Positions 1 to 8,480 of a stretch of 64,000 bases of DNA are shown piece by piece. The notes below the pieces were generated by a model. It was not told where the DNA came from. It worked only from the letters and a program-made list of their open reading frames with translations, and did not search any database. The first letter of the stretch is position 1. Every line of letters begins with the position of its first letter. This DNA is from Cupriavidus sp. D384 (GTDB lineage: Bacteria; Pseudomonadota; Gammaproteobacteria; Burkholderiales; Burkholderiaceae), in the NCBI RefSeq assembly GCF_001652915.1, contig NZ_BBQI01000005.1:1-64000 (forward strand), written 5' to 3'. The translations under genes and the position numbers were made by a program.

Positions 1-9
1 CCCCGATAG

Positions 10-64
10 CCCACATCCCGCCCACATCCCGCCCACATCCCGCCCACATCCCGCCCACATCCCG
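10..64. repeat. 11-bp tandem repeat, five perfect copies
   Basis: Five head-to-tail copies of CCCACATCCCG are visible, followed by one degraded copy. They lie upstream of the small zinc-binding-type gene. The unit is not a multiple of three and no open frame is convincing across it, so I read it as a non-coding minisatellite that may vary in copy number. Confidence 0.85.
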
Positions 65-170
65 CCCACTTCAAGCCCGCATCGCGCCCACTGCTTCCTG
101 CCCGGCAGCCAACGGGCGCGGCCGGTACAATCGCAGGTTTCGCATCGACGCAGTTTTCATCCGGATTCCC

Positions 171-395
171 ATGAGCAAACCCGCCCTGACCCTCAAGTTC
201 AAGTGCAAGAAGTGCGCAAAACCCGTCACGCTGTATCTGCAGAAAACGTCGGCTTGCTCGCACATCACCCCGTACCAGGGCTTCTGCAAGTGCGGCGAGA
301 TGATGCGCCACGCCACCGGCGACAAGGATGCCGTGGAGTCCTTCGTGCATTCGATGGATAACAGCTGGATGCATCACCACCATCACCATCACTAA
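171..395 (+). CDS. Small cysteine-rich protein with natural C-terminal heptahistidine tail
   Basis: A 74-residue protein of unknown function. The N-terminal half carries two CxxC-like pairs (CKKC at about residues 12-15, then CKCG near 41-44) plus single cysteine and histidine residues, which suggests a small zinc-ribbon-like fold. The last eight residues are Met followed by seven His, encoded by mixed CAT and CAC codons. The stop codon lies one base before the start of the metallopeptidase gene, so the two are probably cotranscribed and translationally coupled. A metal-binding or metal-buffering role is inferred from composition only. The mixed codons and the absence of vector sequence argue that the His tail is genuine. 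Confidence 0.7.
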   Translation: MSKPALTLKFKCKKCAKPVTLYLQKTSACSHITPYQGFCKCGEMMRHATGDKDAVESFVHSMDNSWMHHHHHHH

Positions 396-396
396 G

Positions 397-945
397 ATGA
401 CCGAAGGCTGGCGGCCGGGCGTCAAGGACCCGATGCGATTCCTGGGCGGCTATCCGCCCAATGTGCTCGACCAGGTGCGCGCCGCAATGGCTGCCGGCAC
501 GCTGGGCGACCACATCGCGCGCCGCTACCCCGCGCGTCACACGATCCAGACCGACCGCGCGCTCTACGACTACACTGCCGAGATCAAGCAGGAATACCTG
601 CGCAGCGCCCCGCCGCTGCACAAGGTGGGGTACGACGCGCGGCTGGACACCGCGCAGCACGCGCTGGGCCTGCATACGGCCATCTCGCGCGTACAGGGCG
701 GCAAGCTGAAGGCAAAGAAGGAAATCCGCGTGGCGTCGCTATTCAAGGAAGCGCCGCCCGAATTCCTGCGCATGATCGTCGTGCACGAATTGGCGCACCT
801 GAAGGAATCGGACCACAACAAGGCGTTCTACCGGCTCTGCGAGCATATGGAACCGCAGTATCACCAGCTGGAATTCGATACGCGGCTGTTCCTGGCGTGG
901 CGGGAAACGGAAAAGGCGGACAGCCGCGAAGCCGCCCGCCCGTGA
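397..945 (+). CDS. YgjP-like M48-type metallopeptidase
   Basis: A 182-residue protein carrying the zinc-protease motif HELAH in VVHELAHLKESDHNKAF, about two thirds of the way along. This layout is typical of the YgjP/WLM-like (DUF45) metal-dependent hydrolases. It has no signal peptide, so it is probably cytoplasmic. A longer frame opens at 328, but that stretch overlaps the upstream cysteine-rich gene in another frame and reads as low-complexity; the ATG directly after the upstream stop is the better start. The histidine pair plus a downstream acidic residue would bind Zn. The physiological substrate of this family is unknown to me. Confidence 0.85.
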   Translation: MTEGWRPGVKDPMRFLGGYPPNVLDQVRAAMAAGTLGDHIARRYPARHTIQTDRALYDYTAEIKQEYLRSAPPLHKVGYDARLDTAQHALGLHTAISRVQGGKLKAKKEIRVASLFKEAPPEFLRMIVVHELAHLKESDHNKAFYRLCEHMEPQYHQLEFDTRLFLAWRETEKADSREAARP

Positions 946-979
946 CTACTTCGTAGTCGTTTCTTCAATATTCAAACGG

Positions 980-1876
980 TCAGTCGCAGCTGTAGCGGAA
1001 CTTGTCGTTCAACGCGAGCGGCAGCACCAGTGTCCGCAGGTTCAGCGCCTGCGCCTTGGCGCACAGCTTCTGCCGCGTGGCGGCATCCTTCCACTTCGAC
1101 TGATATTCGACGTTGAACACGGGCTTGCCCTGCACCGTGAAGGCCGAATAGCCGCTGCACTCGTTGTACTGGAAGCACTGCTCGTTCACCGCAAAATCGA
1201 ACGACGGCGCCAGGTCGCTCAACTGGGCGACGGCATTCTTCAGCCCGATGGCCAGGCCCCGGGCATGCGCCTGATCGGCCAGGAAGCGGTTGTAGTCGAG
1301 CTGCGTGGCAGCCGTAAGCGGCAGACCCGGGTTGTTGGTATAGCCGTCGACGTTGTCCGCATCGATGCCATCGCAACCCTTCGACTTCGCCAGGTCCATG
1401 CGGGCCTGCATGATGGCGCGCACGTTGGCCGAGCGTGTGTCGAGCCAGCGCTCGCCCGCCCAGCCGTCCAGCGCATTACCCATATCCGCCGGCTTGAACT
1501 TCGAGAAATCGGGGCGCCAGTCCTCGCTGCTGCCTGCCGAGAAATAGCACACCACCCGCTTGCCCTGCGCCTTCAGCGCGTTAATGGTGGCTTGCGGCGT
1601 ATCGAACAGATCGATGTCGTAGACCGCGACGTTGTAGCTGGTGTTGATCGTGCCTTGCAGCTGAAGCTGCCATGTGTCGGTGACCGACGGCATCCACCGC
1701 GTGGGGCTGGCCGTGACACTGCTGCTGACGGCCTGCGTCGAAAACGTGGATGCCTCGGAAACGCGCACCACCGATCCGCCACTATCGTCCCCGCCCCCGC
1801 CGCAAGCGGCCAGCGTGGCGACGAGACTTGCCAGGGCCAGTCGCACCGGGCGACGGCCTGCCAGTTTGCTTTGCAT
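980..1876 (-). CDS. GH114-like lipoprotein (endo alpha-1,4-polygalactosaminidase family)
   Basis: A 298-residue protein with an N-terminal lipoprotein signal: a basic start, a hydrophobic run and the lipobox LAAC with Cys25, followed by a glycine-rich linker. The remainder resembles the TIM-barrel GH114 family. VAVYDIDLFDT, KRVVCYFSAGS, CDGIDADNVDGY and the late FNVEYQ stretch are hallmarks I recognise, with acidic residues in the expected strand ends. Members are proposed to cleave galactosamine-containing exopolysaccharide. The protein should be anchored in the envelope, probably in the outer membrane. It is a single gene, divergent from the HNH nuclease gene. The substrate is inferred from the family only. 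Confidence 0.8.
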   Translation of the reverse strand: MQSKLAGRRPVRLALASLVATLAACGGGGDDSGGSVVRVSEASTFSTQAVSSSVTASPTRWMPSVTDTWQLQLQGTINTSYNVAVYDIDLFDTPQATINALKAQGKRVVCYFSAGSSEDWRPDFSKFKPADMGNALDGWAGERWLDTRSANVRAIMQARMDLAKSKGCDGIDADNVDGYTNNPGLPLTAATQLDYNRFLADQAHARGLAIGLKNAVAQLSDLAPSFDFAVNEQCFQYNECSGYSAFTVQGKPVFNVEYQSKWKDAATRQKLCAKAQALNLRTLVLPLALNDKFRYSCD

Positions 1877-2184
1877 GTTTGACCTCTCCTGTTGTACCCA
1901 ACAAAGAACTACCAGCTATGTATTGCCCTTTTCGGAAAGGGTCGATTTGGCGTGACACCGATTATGCGCGAGACAAGCGCTGATGCCATAGCTTCGAGGT
2001 TGACCGCCCCAGCCATCGCACCAGACGCCGCAACCCTGGAGGGGACTTGTCTGCTTTAGCGTTATCGGATGGCGGTGGGCAAACTGAAGGGATGCTCGGG
2101 AGCGTCGGTGCCGCAATAGTAGGGTTGACGAGATGGTTTGCTTTGAGAAAATTCTGACAACCAATCAGAAAGAGGCAACTATCA
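1877..2184. promoter_or_regulatory. Divergent intergenic region between GH114 and HNH genes
   Basis: No credible gene is present. For the plus-strand gene, TTGACG at 2125-2130 is followed after 17 bases by AAAATT, a weak candidate promoter. A GAGG-like ribosome-binding stretch lies at 2171-2175. No strong hairpin was seen. Confidence 0.35.
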
Positions 2185-3066
2185 ATGCCGCCCACCGGAT
2201 CGCCCCCAAATTCGCCCCCGGAGCTGCCGCACTTCGTAGTAGGCAAAGCCTATAGCCGGCGTAAAGAAATCACTGGACGGTTCGGAGGCAGTTGGCAAAG
2301 CGGCATCGCGCCATCCGACCAGTCGCCCGCGATATTCCTTTTTACCGGAACCAGTGGCGAGAAATACGGCTATCGCGACGGATTCACCAACGACGGTTAT
2401 TTCCGATATTCCGGTGAGGGTCAAGTTGGCCCCATGACTCTGAGCGGGGGCAACCTTGCGATTACCGCCCATACCTCGAAGGGCAAGGCTCTCCACTTAT
2501 TCGAGTACACGGGGAAGGGCAAGCCATATATCTACCTGGGCGAATTCGTCTATGGTTCCCACGTCGTTGAGCGAGGCCCTGATCGAAAGGGGGATTTACG
2601 CGACGTAATTATTTTTTGCCTCGTTCCCGTGGATTTTCCGATGCGTTTTGAGCGAGAAGAAGACCTGGAAGATGGTCCCTCCCTTGAGAATTCTGACTCT
2701 GCCCCCCAAGACCTCACGACCCTACGCGCAAAGGCACTGAGCGCCTGCACTGTGCCTGCAGGCAGCATTGCTCCGAAGGAAGCCATAAGAGCGATTTACC
2801 ATCGCAGCGTCCAGGTGAAGCGTTACGTTTTGGCTCGAGCGGCGGGACATTGCGAGCTATGCAACGCACCTGCGCCGTTCAAGAAGAAGGACGGGAGTCC
2901 ATACCTCGAGCCACACCACATCAATCGCGTCTCAGACGGCGGTCCGGACCATCCATTACACGTCGGAGCCATTTGTCCTACGTGCCATCGGAATATCCAC
3001 TTTGGATTGGATGGCAACGAGGAAAACGAGAGGCTTCGGAAGATCGTAGCGGCGCGAGAAGCGTAA
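2185..3066 (+). CDS. HNH endonuclease with N-terminal SRA/PUA-like domain, putative modification-dependent nuclease
   Basis: A 293-residue protein. The C-terminal third is a clear HNH nuclease with zinc ligands: CELC at 223-226, EPHHIN at 242-247 with the catalytic His, and CPTCH at 264-268. The N-terminal part (about residues 15-140) contains GGSWQSGIAPS, YGYRDG and HLFEYTG, a pattern I associate with the SRA/PUA-like DNA-reading domain found fused to HNH in putative methylation-dependent restriction enzymes. It has no companion methylase, which is consistent with a type IV-like role. It lies just outside the left end of the tRNA-Thr island and is followed by a strong terminator. The modified-base specificity is not known. 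Confidence 0.75.
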   Translation: MPPTGSPPNSPPELPHFVVGKAYSRRKEITGRFGGSWQSGIAPSDQSPAIFLFTGTSGEKYGYRDGFTNDGYFRYSGEGQVGPMTLSGGNLAITAHTSKGKALHLFEYTGKGKPYIYLGEFVYGSHVVERGPDRKGDLRDVIIFCLVPVDFPMRFEREEDLEDGPSLENSDSAPQDLTTLRAKALSACTVPAGSIAPKEAIRAIYHRSVQVKRYVLARAAGHCELCNAPAPFKKKDGSPYLEPHHINRVSDGGPDHPLHVGAICPTCHRNIHFGLDGNEENERLRKIVAAREA

Positions 3067-3070
3067 AACG

Positions 3071-3100
3071 AAAAAAAGCCACGCTCTCGCGTGGCTTTTT
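3071..3100. terminator. Rho-independent terminator, bidirectional
   Basis: Stem GCCACGC (3078-3084) pairs with GCGTGGC (3089-3095) around a TCTC loop, with an A-run on the left and a T-run on the right. It can stop the HNH gene. Read on the minus strand, it directly follows the tRNA 3'-end remnant at 3111-3127, as expected for the original tRNA-Thr terminator displaced by the island insertion. Confidence 0.8.
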
Positions 3101-3110
3101 CACATGAAAC

Positions 3111-3130
3111 TGGTGCGGCTGCAGGAATTC
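3111..3130 (-). other. Left attachment-site remnant (degenerate tRNA-Thr 3' end)
   Basis: TGGTGCGGCTGCAGGA matches the 3' end of the intact tRNA-Thr at 32101-32117 (TGGTGCCGGCTGCAGGA) except for one missing C. Both copies then continue into a TTC-like arm sequence. The left copy lacks the rest of a tRNA, so it is a 3'-end fragment. Its position about 29 kb from the integrase-flanked tRNA marks the probable left island boundary. The indel shows that it has drifted, or that the crossover lay to one side. Confidence 0.65.
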
Positions 3131-3187
3131 AATTCATCTGGCAAATTCTTGATACACAAGGATTTTTAAAATTCGCAAACTCCTCAA

Positions 3188-3206
3188 TGCCCCCAAAAAT
3201 GCCCCC
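3188..3206. repeat. Paired TGCCCCC heptamers, left integrase arm sites
   Basis: Two direct copies of ATGCCCCCA start 12 bases apart, 60-80 bases inside the left att remnant. The same heptamer occurs four times inside the right end. This spacing and placement fit arm-type sites for the tyrosine integrase or its excisionase. Confidence 0.6.
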
Positions 3207-3653
3207 ATCCCGGGGGGCCTGCCAGTATTTTGACGTTGGCTTGTTGGGCCTTCCCCCAAAGTCACAAGGCCAGCCGGAGCATCGCGCATATTATCCGCCG
3301 TCCCACGCCCAAACAATCCAGTACCGTCCGCCAGTCTGCAAGACCTGCTCATCACCGGCGCGCGATTGGGAAACTCGCTCCTATTCCCAGTGGTGATGCC
3401 TCCGACAAGATCGCAAAGTGGGCCCTCGATGAACGCCAAACCGACCGCCCTCTGCACCTACCTCGCGCACTCTGCCACTGTCCGCTTCCTCGTTGCGATG
3501 GGCATTAGCGACGCTAGATTAGTGGGACTTACACGCCAGGTTTCGAAGCAACCTTTACGCCACTTCAATTTGGGGCTAAGGTTGGGCGATTACCAACCCT
3601 CTGTTAGACTTTGCTCTGTTTTTATCTACTTTAGGCGATTTGGATAGGTAAGA
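3207..3653. other. Non-coding left end of island
   Basis: No frame here has convincing coding character. The sequence turns AT-rich just ahead of the HTH gene, where a promoter is likely, but I could not fix clear -35 and -10 boxes. A CCCGGGGGG tract follows the arm sites. Confidence 0.4.
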
Positions 3654-3869
3654 GTGGACACAATGACCTCAGAACCTTGGGTTTCCGTCGAGCAAGTCGC
3701 TCTGCACTTGGACGTGGCCAAGGACACCATCTACCGCTGGCGCGAACACCGGGGTCTGCCCGCGCATCGCGTCGGCCGCCTGTGGAAGTTCAAACTGTCT
3801 GAAGTGGACGACTGGGTGCGCATGGGCGGCGCTGATGAAAGTGCGCAAGAAATTGACGAATCGAAATGA
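3654..3869 (+). CDS. Small excisionase/MerR-type helix-turn-helix protein
   Basis: A 71-residue DNA-binding protein. WVSVEQVALHLDVAKDTIYRW followed by RGLPAHRVGRLWKFKLSEVDDW is the winged HTH_17 pattern of excisionase-family proteins. The chosen start is GTG with GGTAAGAG just upstream; an in-frame ATG at 3663 is the alternative. Its position as first gene ahead of hsdR suggests either a controller of the restriction operon or an excisionase for the island. A gap of 365 bases separates it from hsdR, so it may have its own transcript. Confidence 0.75.
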   Translation: MDTMTSEPWVSVEQVALHLDVAKDTIYRWREHRGLPAHRVGRLWKFKLSEVDDWVRMGGADESAQEIDESK

Positions 3870-4234
3870 AGCGCATCAAAGGGCGAATCGCGTGAGCCTG
3901 AGCGGTCAGTCCTTGCGAGCGGCCACTGGCAAAGGCCGTGAAATGTAACGGGTTCGCCAACAACTACATCGCGTTCGGAAACGTTCATACCGAAAAAGTT
4001 AATTAACGCGGTTCGTGCGCTTTGGGTGTAACAACGCACAAGCGGCGGTACTGGTGCGTCAGAGAGGCTATCGGACAACTGCGTCTTACCGCGATAGTTG
4101 GGATACACCGGCTCAGCGCCCATGAATCAAAGGCTTCACCGAGGCCACATGTTGGTGGCGCAACGATCGCCAAGTCAGCGACTAGGGCTCTTAGGATGAA
4201 ACAGGTGTTTCATCCCCAGGTTTCGGGAGAATGA
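3870..4234. other. Gap between HTH gene and hsdR
   Basis: An open frame ends just before hsdR but has no recognisable protein character and no good start. The region probably holds the hsdR promoter and leader. A TTTCGGGAGAATG stretch at its end provides the hsdR ribosome-binding site (GGGAG). Confidence 0.4.
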
Positions 4235-6670
4235 ATGGACAAATCCCAGCTCAGTGAGCGCGATATCTGCACCAAATTCATTACGCCCGCCATCCAGCAA
4301 GCGGGGTGGCAGCAACATCAGTTTCGTGAGGAGGTGAGCCTCACCGACGGCCGCGTAATGGTGCGCGGTAGGCTCGCAGCGCGCATCAAGAACCCCGAAG
4401 CCAAGGGCGGCCCCAAGCGTGCCGACTTTGTGCTCTATGCCCGGCCCAACGTGCCGATAGCAGTGGTTGAAGCCAAGCAAGCGAAGTTTTCGACCGGCCA
4501 CGGCATGCAGCAAGCTTTGGCTTATGCCGAGATGTTAGATGCACCCTTCGCCATCAGCAGCAACGGCAATGGTTTCCTTCTGCACGACCGCAGCGGGCTG
4601 ACATTCCCCATTGAGCGCGAGCTCTCGCTCAATGAATTCCCGTCGCTGGATGACCTGTGGCCGCTTTACCAGCAATGGAAGGGCCTTGCTGAGCCAGCCG
4701 CGGTCAAACTGGTCGAGCAGCCGTTCTACGCCGATGGCACTGGCAAAGAGCCACGCTACTACCAGCGCGTTGCCATCAACCGCGCCATTGAGGCTATCGC
4801 CAAAGGCCAGCAGCGCGTGTTATTGGTCATGGCCACGGGCACAGGCAAGACTTACACTGCCTTCCAGATCATCTGGCGGCTTTGGAAGGCCAAGGCCAAG
4901 AAACGCATTCTGTTTTTGGCTGACCGTAACATCCTGGTTGACCAAACCATGCAGCAGGATTTCGCCCCCTTTGGCGAGGTGATGCACAAGGTCACGAATC
5001 GTGAGGTCAAGAAGAACTACGAGATCTATCTGGCGCTCTATCAGGCGGTGACAGGCCGAGAGGAATGGAAGCAGATCTACCGCCAGTTCCCGGCGGATTT
5101 CTTCGACCTGGTGGTCATCGACGAATGCCATCGCGGCAGCGCTGCCGATGATTCCGCCTGGCGCGACGTGCTTGACTACTTCTGCAGCGCCACCCATTTG
5201 GGCCTGACCGCGACGCCCAAGGAAACCAAGGACGTGAGCAACATCGCCTACTTCGGCGACCCTGTCTACACCTACTCACTTAAGCAGGGCATCGAGGACG
5301 GCTTTCTCGCTCCCTACAAGGTCATCCGCATTGCCACGGACGCCGACGCCGTGGGCTACACGCCCGAGAAGAGCAAGATCGACAAACTCGGCCAAATCGT
5401 TGAACAGCGGCAATACAATATCAAAGACTTCGACCGCAACCTGGTGCTGGAAAAGCGCACCCGGCTCGTGGCCAGCAAAGTTTGGGAATACCTTAAGGCC
5501 ACCGACCCGATGGCCAAGACCATCGTCTTCTGCGACGACCAAGACCATGCCGAACGCATGCGCCAGGAGTTGGTGAAGATCATCCCCGCTGCCGCCAGCA
5601 ACCGTCGCTACGTGATGCGCATCACTGGCGACGACAACGAAGGCAAGGCCCAGCTCTCCTACTTCATCGACAACGACGAGCCGTATCCGATCATTGCCAC
5701 CACCTCCAAGCTGCTCACCACCGGAGTGGATGCCAAGACCTGCAAGCTCATTGTGCTGGACCAGAACATCAGCTCAATGACCGAGTTCAAGCAGATCATA
5801 GGTCGCGGCACTCGCCTTCGGGAGGACTACCAGAAGCTCTACTTCACCATCATGGACTTTAAAGGCGCCACGCGCCTGTTCGCCGACCCTGATTTCGACG
5901 GCGAACCTGTGACGATCTATGAGCCCAAGCCCAAAGAGCCAGTGCTACCGCCCGAGGAACTCAGCCCAACTGACTTCGGTGAGTTGGAGCTCCCGCCCTA
6001 CGAGCTCGACACTACAGGCGGCGACGACACCCCGCCTGGCAGCAATAATGGCGGCGGCGCTGGCGAAGGCCGCGTGAAATATGTGATCGACGACGTGGAG
6101 GTGCGCGTCGCCGTCGAGCGTTCGCAGTACCTCGATGCCAACGGCAAGCTCATTACCGAGGACTACCGCGTCCTGCTCAAGGACGACATCAAGAAGGCGC
6201 TGCAAGCCGAGTTCGGCAGCCTCACCGAATTCCTACGCCGTTGGAACAGCGCGGAGCGCAAGCAAGCCGTACTGGAGGAATTGGCTGATCACGGCGTGCC
6301 ACTGGACATCCTGCAACAGGCCGTGCCCAACGGCAGCGAGCTCGATGTCTTCGATCTAGTCGCGCATGTCGCCTTCGATCAGAAGCCGCTTACCCGCCGG
6401 GAGCGCGCCAACCAGGTCAAGAAGCGCGATGCCTTCGGCCAGTACGGCGAACAGGCCCGCGCCGTGCTCGAAGCCCTACTTGACAAGTTCGCCGACCATG
6501 GGGTGCAGGACATCGAAGATGCTCAGGTGCTGGAACTTCCGCCGTTTGATCAATTTGGCAGCAAGACCCAGATCCGGCGCGGCATCTTCGGCAGCGTCGA
6601 GCAATACACCCACGCCGTGCAGCTGCTCGAACAGGCGCTCTACGACCAGAATAAACTGAAACTGGCCTGA
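4235..6670 (+). CDS. hsdR: Type I restriction enzyme R subunit (HsdR)
   Basis: An 811-residue motor and nuclease subunit that translocates DNA and cuts it away from unmodified recognition sites, in complex with HsdM and HsdS. The N-terminal nuclease shows Asp64 and the EAK triad (79-81). The helicase motor follows: Walker A ATGTGKT at 200-206, DECH at 296-299, TATP at 325-328, and motif VI QIIGRGTRLRED further on. The C-terminal part contains a proline- and glycine-rich linker and a helical domain used for M/S contact. The length is at the short end for the family. No frameshift is visible. It is the first gene of a run hsdR-hsdM-hsdS-ATPase-HNH. Confidence 0.95.
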   Translation: MDKSQLSERDICTKFITPAIQQAGWQQHQFREEVSLTDGRVMVRGRLAARIKNPEAKGGPKRADFVLYARPNVPIAVVEAKQAKFSTGHGMQQALAYAEMLDAPFAISSNGNGFLLHDRSGLTFPIERELSLNEFPSLDDLWPLYQQWKGLAEPAAVKLVEQPFYADGTGKEPRYYQRVAINRAIEAIAKGQQRVLLVMATGTGKTYTAFQIIWRLWKAKAKKRILFLADRNILVDQTMQQDFAPFGEVMHKVTNREVKKNYEIYLALYQAVTGREEWKQIYRQFPADFFDLVVIDECHRGSAADDSAWRDVLDYFCSATHLGLTATPKETKDVSNIAYFGDPVYTYSLKQGIEDGFLAPYKVIRIATDADAVGYTPEKSKIDKLGQIVEQRQYNIKDFDRNLVLEKRTRLVASKVWEYLKATDPMAKTIVFCDDQDHAERMRQELVKIIPAAASNRRYVMRITGDDNEGKAQLSYFIDNDEPYPIIATTSKLLTTGVDAKTCKLIVLDQNISSMTEFKQIIGRGTRLREDYQKLYFTIMDFKGATRLFADPDFDGEPVTIYEPKPKEPVLPPEELSPTDFGELELPPYELDTTGGDDTPPGSNNGGGAGEGRVKYVIDDVEVRVAVERSQYLDANGKLITEDYRVLLKDDIKKALQAEFGSLTEFLRRWNSAERKQAVLEELADHGVPLDILQQAVPNGSELDVFDLVAHVAFDQKPLTRRERANQVKKRDAFGQYGEQARAVLEALLDKFADHGVQDIEDAQVLELPPFDQFGSKTQIRRGIFGSVEQYTHAVQLLEQALYDQNKLKLA

Positions 6671-6704
6671 TCCACGTAAGGCTACGTGAAGCGAGAACAA
6701 CGCA

Positions 6705-8480
6705 ATGAATCTCAGCAGTACCATCAAGTCCATCCAGGACATCATGCGCAAGGATGACGGTGTCGATGGCGACGCCCAGCGCCTGGGCCAGCTCACTTGG
6801 ATGCTCTTTCTCAAGGTCTTCGACCAGCGAGAAGAAGAGTGGGAAGATGACAACCCCAAGTACCGGTCGCCGTTGCCCGCGCGCATGCGCTGGCGCCACT
6901 GGGCCGCTTACGTGGCAGGCCCCGATGGCAAGAAGAAGCCACAGATTTCCGCCAGCGAGGTGATCGGTTTCGTCAATAACGAGCTGTTTACCACGCTCAA
7001 GGACCTGGACGCGAATGCTAGCCCTCAGCACAAGGTGATCCGCAGCGTCTTTGAAGACGCCAACAATTACATGAAGTCAGGTCCCCAATTGCTGGCTGTG
7101 ATCGAGAAGCTGGAAGAAGCTATCAACTTTCACGACTTCAAGACTCGCGCCAACCTGGGCGACGTGTACGAGCAATTGCTCAACGATCTGCGCGGCGCCG
7201 GCAACGCTGGTGAGTTCTACACCCCGCGCGCCATCACGCAGTTCATGGCCGATCGTGTGAATCCGAGTCTCGCCCAGCGCGAATCGGTAATGGACCCGGC
7301 CTGCGGCACTGGCGGCTTCCTGACCGCCGCCATCGACCACCTGCGCAACCAGCTCTCCACCAAATCGTCGGCCGCCGACAAAGCCGCCATCGAAGCTCTG
7401 ATCCGCGGCATCGAAAAAAAACAGCTGCCACACTTGCTTTGCACCACCAACATGCTGCTTCACGGCATCGACGTGCCCAGCCAAATTGAGCACCGCAATA
7501 CCTTGGGCATCGGCTGGAACGAATGGAGCGCACATGACAAGGTGGATTGCGTCATCACGAACCCGCCTTTTGGCGGCTATGAGGAAGATGGGGTAGGCAA
7601 CACCTACCCGGCCGACCTGCGCACCCGCGAGACGGCCGACATGTTCATGGCCCTCATCGTTAAAAAGCTCCTTAAAGAAAACGGCCGCGCTGCCGTGGTG
7701 CTGCCCGACGGCTTCCTCTTTGGCGACGGCATCAAGGCTACGCTGAAGAAATTGTTGCTGCGCGACTGCAAGCTGCACACGATCGTGCGCTTGCCCAAAG
7801 GCGTGTTCGCGCCCTACACCACTATCAAGACCAACCTGCTGTTCTTCACCAAGTGCTCAGTGGTGGACGACGGCACCGAGCACTTTCACACCGACACCAT
7901 CTGGTATTACGAGCACCCCTACCCGCCGGGCTACAAGAGCTACAGCAAAACCAAGCCCATACGCTTAGAGGAATTCAAACCTGAGCAGGACTGGTGGGGC
8001 AGCGAAGCAAATGACTTCGCTGACCGCGTGGAAAACGAATTCGCCTGGAAGGTGGACTTCAAAGTCAAGCGAGAACAGGCCGAAGCCGCCGCGCAGCCGC
8101 ATTGGAATCGCGCCGAACAACTGGGCAACGACGCCAGCACGCTAGAAAACCGAGTGCGCGACCTGCGCGAATCCATCAAGGGCATGAGCGACGCAAAGCA
8201 GCGCAAGCCGGTGGAAGACGAGATCGACACCCTGCGCGCCCAAGCCGACGGCCTGCGCCTGCAAGCCCGCGACGCCCAGGCCGCCGGCGACCGCCTGTAC
8301 TGGCCCATCTACAACCTGGACCTGAAAAACCCCAACGCGCCGGAGGACGAAAGCCACGACCCCGACGTGCTGCTGGAAAAATACAAGACCCTTCTCGGCC
8401 AGATTGAGGAAACCGAGAATCACCTAAAGAGCGAACTCGCTGCCGCACTGGCGCACCACTTTGTCAGCGAGGACGCCTGA
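6705..8480 (+). CDS. hsdM: Type I DNA adenine methyltransferase (HsdM)
   Basis: A 591-residue N6-adenine methylase. An N-terminal helical HsdM domain precedes the catalytic core, with the SAM motif DPACGTGG at 197-204 and the catalytic NPPF at 286-289. After about residue 430, a charged segment with heptad character (EQAEAAAQ to LRLQARDAQ) suggests a coiled coil for contact with HsdS or HsdR. It is preceded by a purine-rich GCGAGAAC stretch. The stop overlaps the hsdS start by one base, so translation is coupled. It both protects the host and completes the restriction complex. Confidence 0.95.
   Translation: MNLSSTIKSIQDIMRKDDGVDGDAQRLGQLTWMLFLKVFDQREEEWEDDNPKYRSPLPARMRWRHWAAYVAGPDGKKKPQISASEVIGFVNNELFTTLKDLDANASPQHKVIRSVFEDANNYMKSGPQLLAVIEKLEEAINFHDFKTRANLGDVYEQLLNDLRGAGNAGEFYTPRAITQFMADRVNPSLAQRESVMDPACGTGGFLTAAIDHLRNQLSTKSSAADKAAIEALIRGIEKKQLPHLLCTTNMLLHGIDVPSQIEHRNTLGIGWNEWSAHDKVDCVITNPPFGGYEEDGVGNTYPADLRTRETADMFMALIVKKLLKENGRAAVVLPDGFLFGDGIKATLKKLLLRDCKLHTIVRLPKGVFAPYTTIKTNLLFFTKCSVVDDGTEHFHTDTIWYYEHPYPPGYKSYSKTKPIRLEEFKPEQDWWGSEANDFADRVENEFAWKVDFKVKREQAEAAAQPHWNRAEQLGNDASTLENRVRDLRESIKGMSDAKQRKPVEDEIDTLRAQADGLRLQARDAQAAGDRLYWPIYNLDLKNPNAPEDESHDPDVLLEKYKTLLGQIEETENHLKSELAAALAHHFVSEDA

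Noticed and set aside
10..64. CRISPR-like array
   Set aside because: The unit is 11 bases and there are no spacers.
371..395. Cloning-vector His-tag contamination
   Set aside because: The run continues a natural protein, uses mixed codons, has seven rather than six His, and no vector sequence follows; the next gene starts one base later.
3134..3457. A 107-codon minus-strand frame in the island's left end
   Set aside because: It crosses the integrase arm-site repeats and lacks coding character.
4022..4234. A 70-codon open frame just before hsdR
   Set aside because: No ribosome-binding site, no family resemblance and no predicted structure; more likely the hsdR leader.
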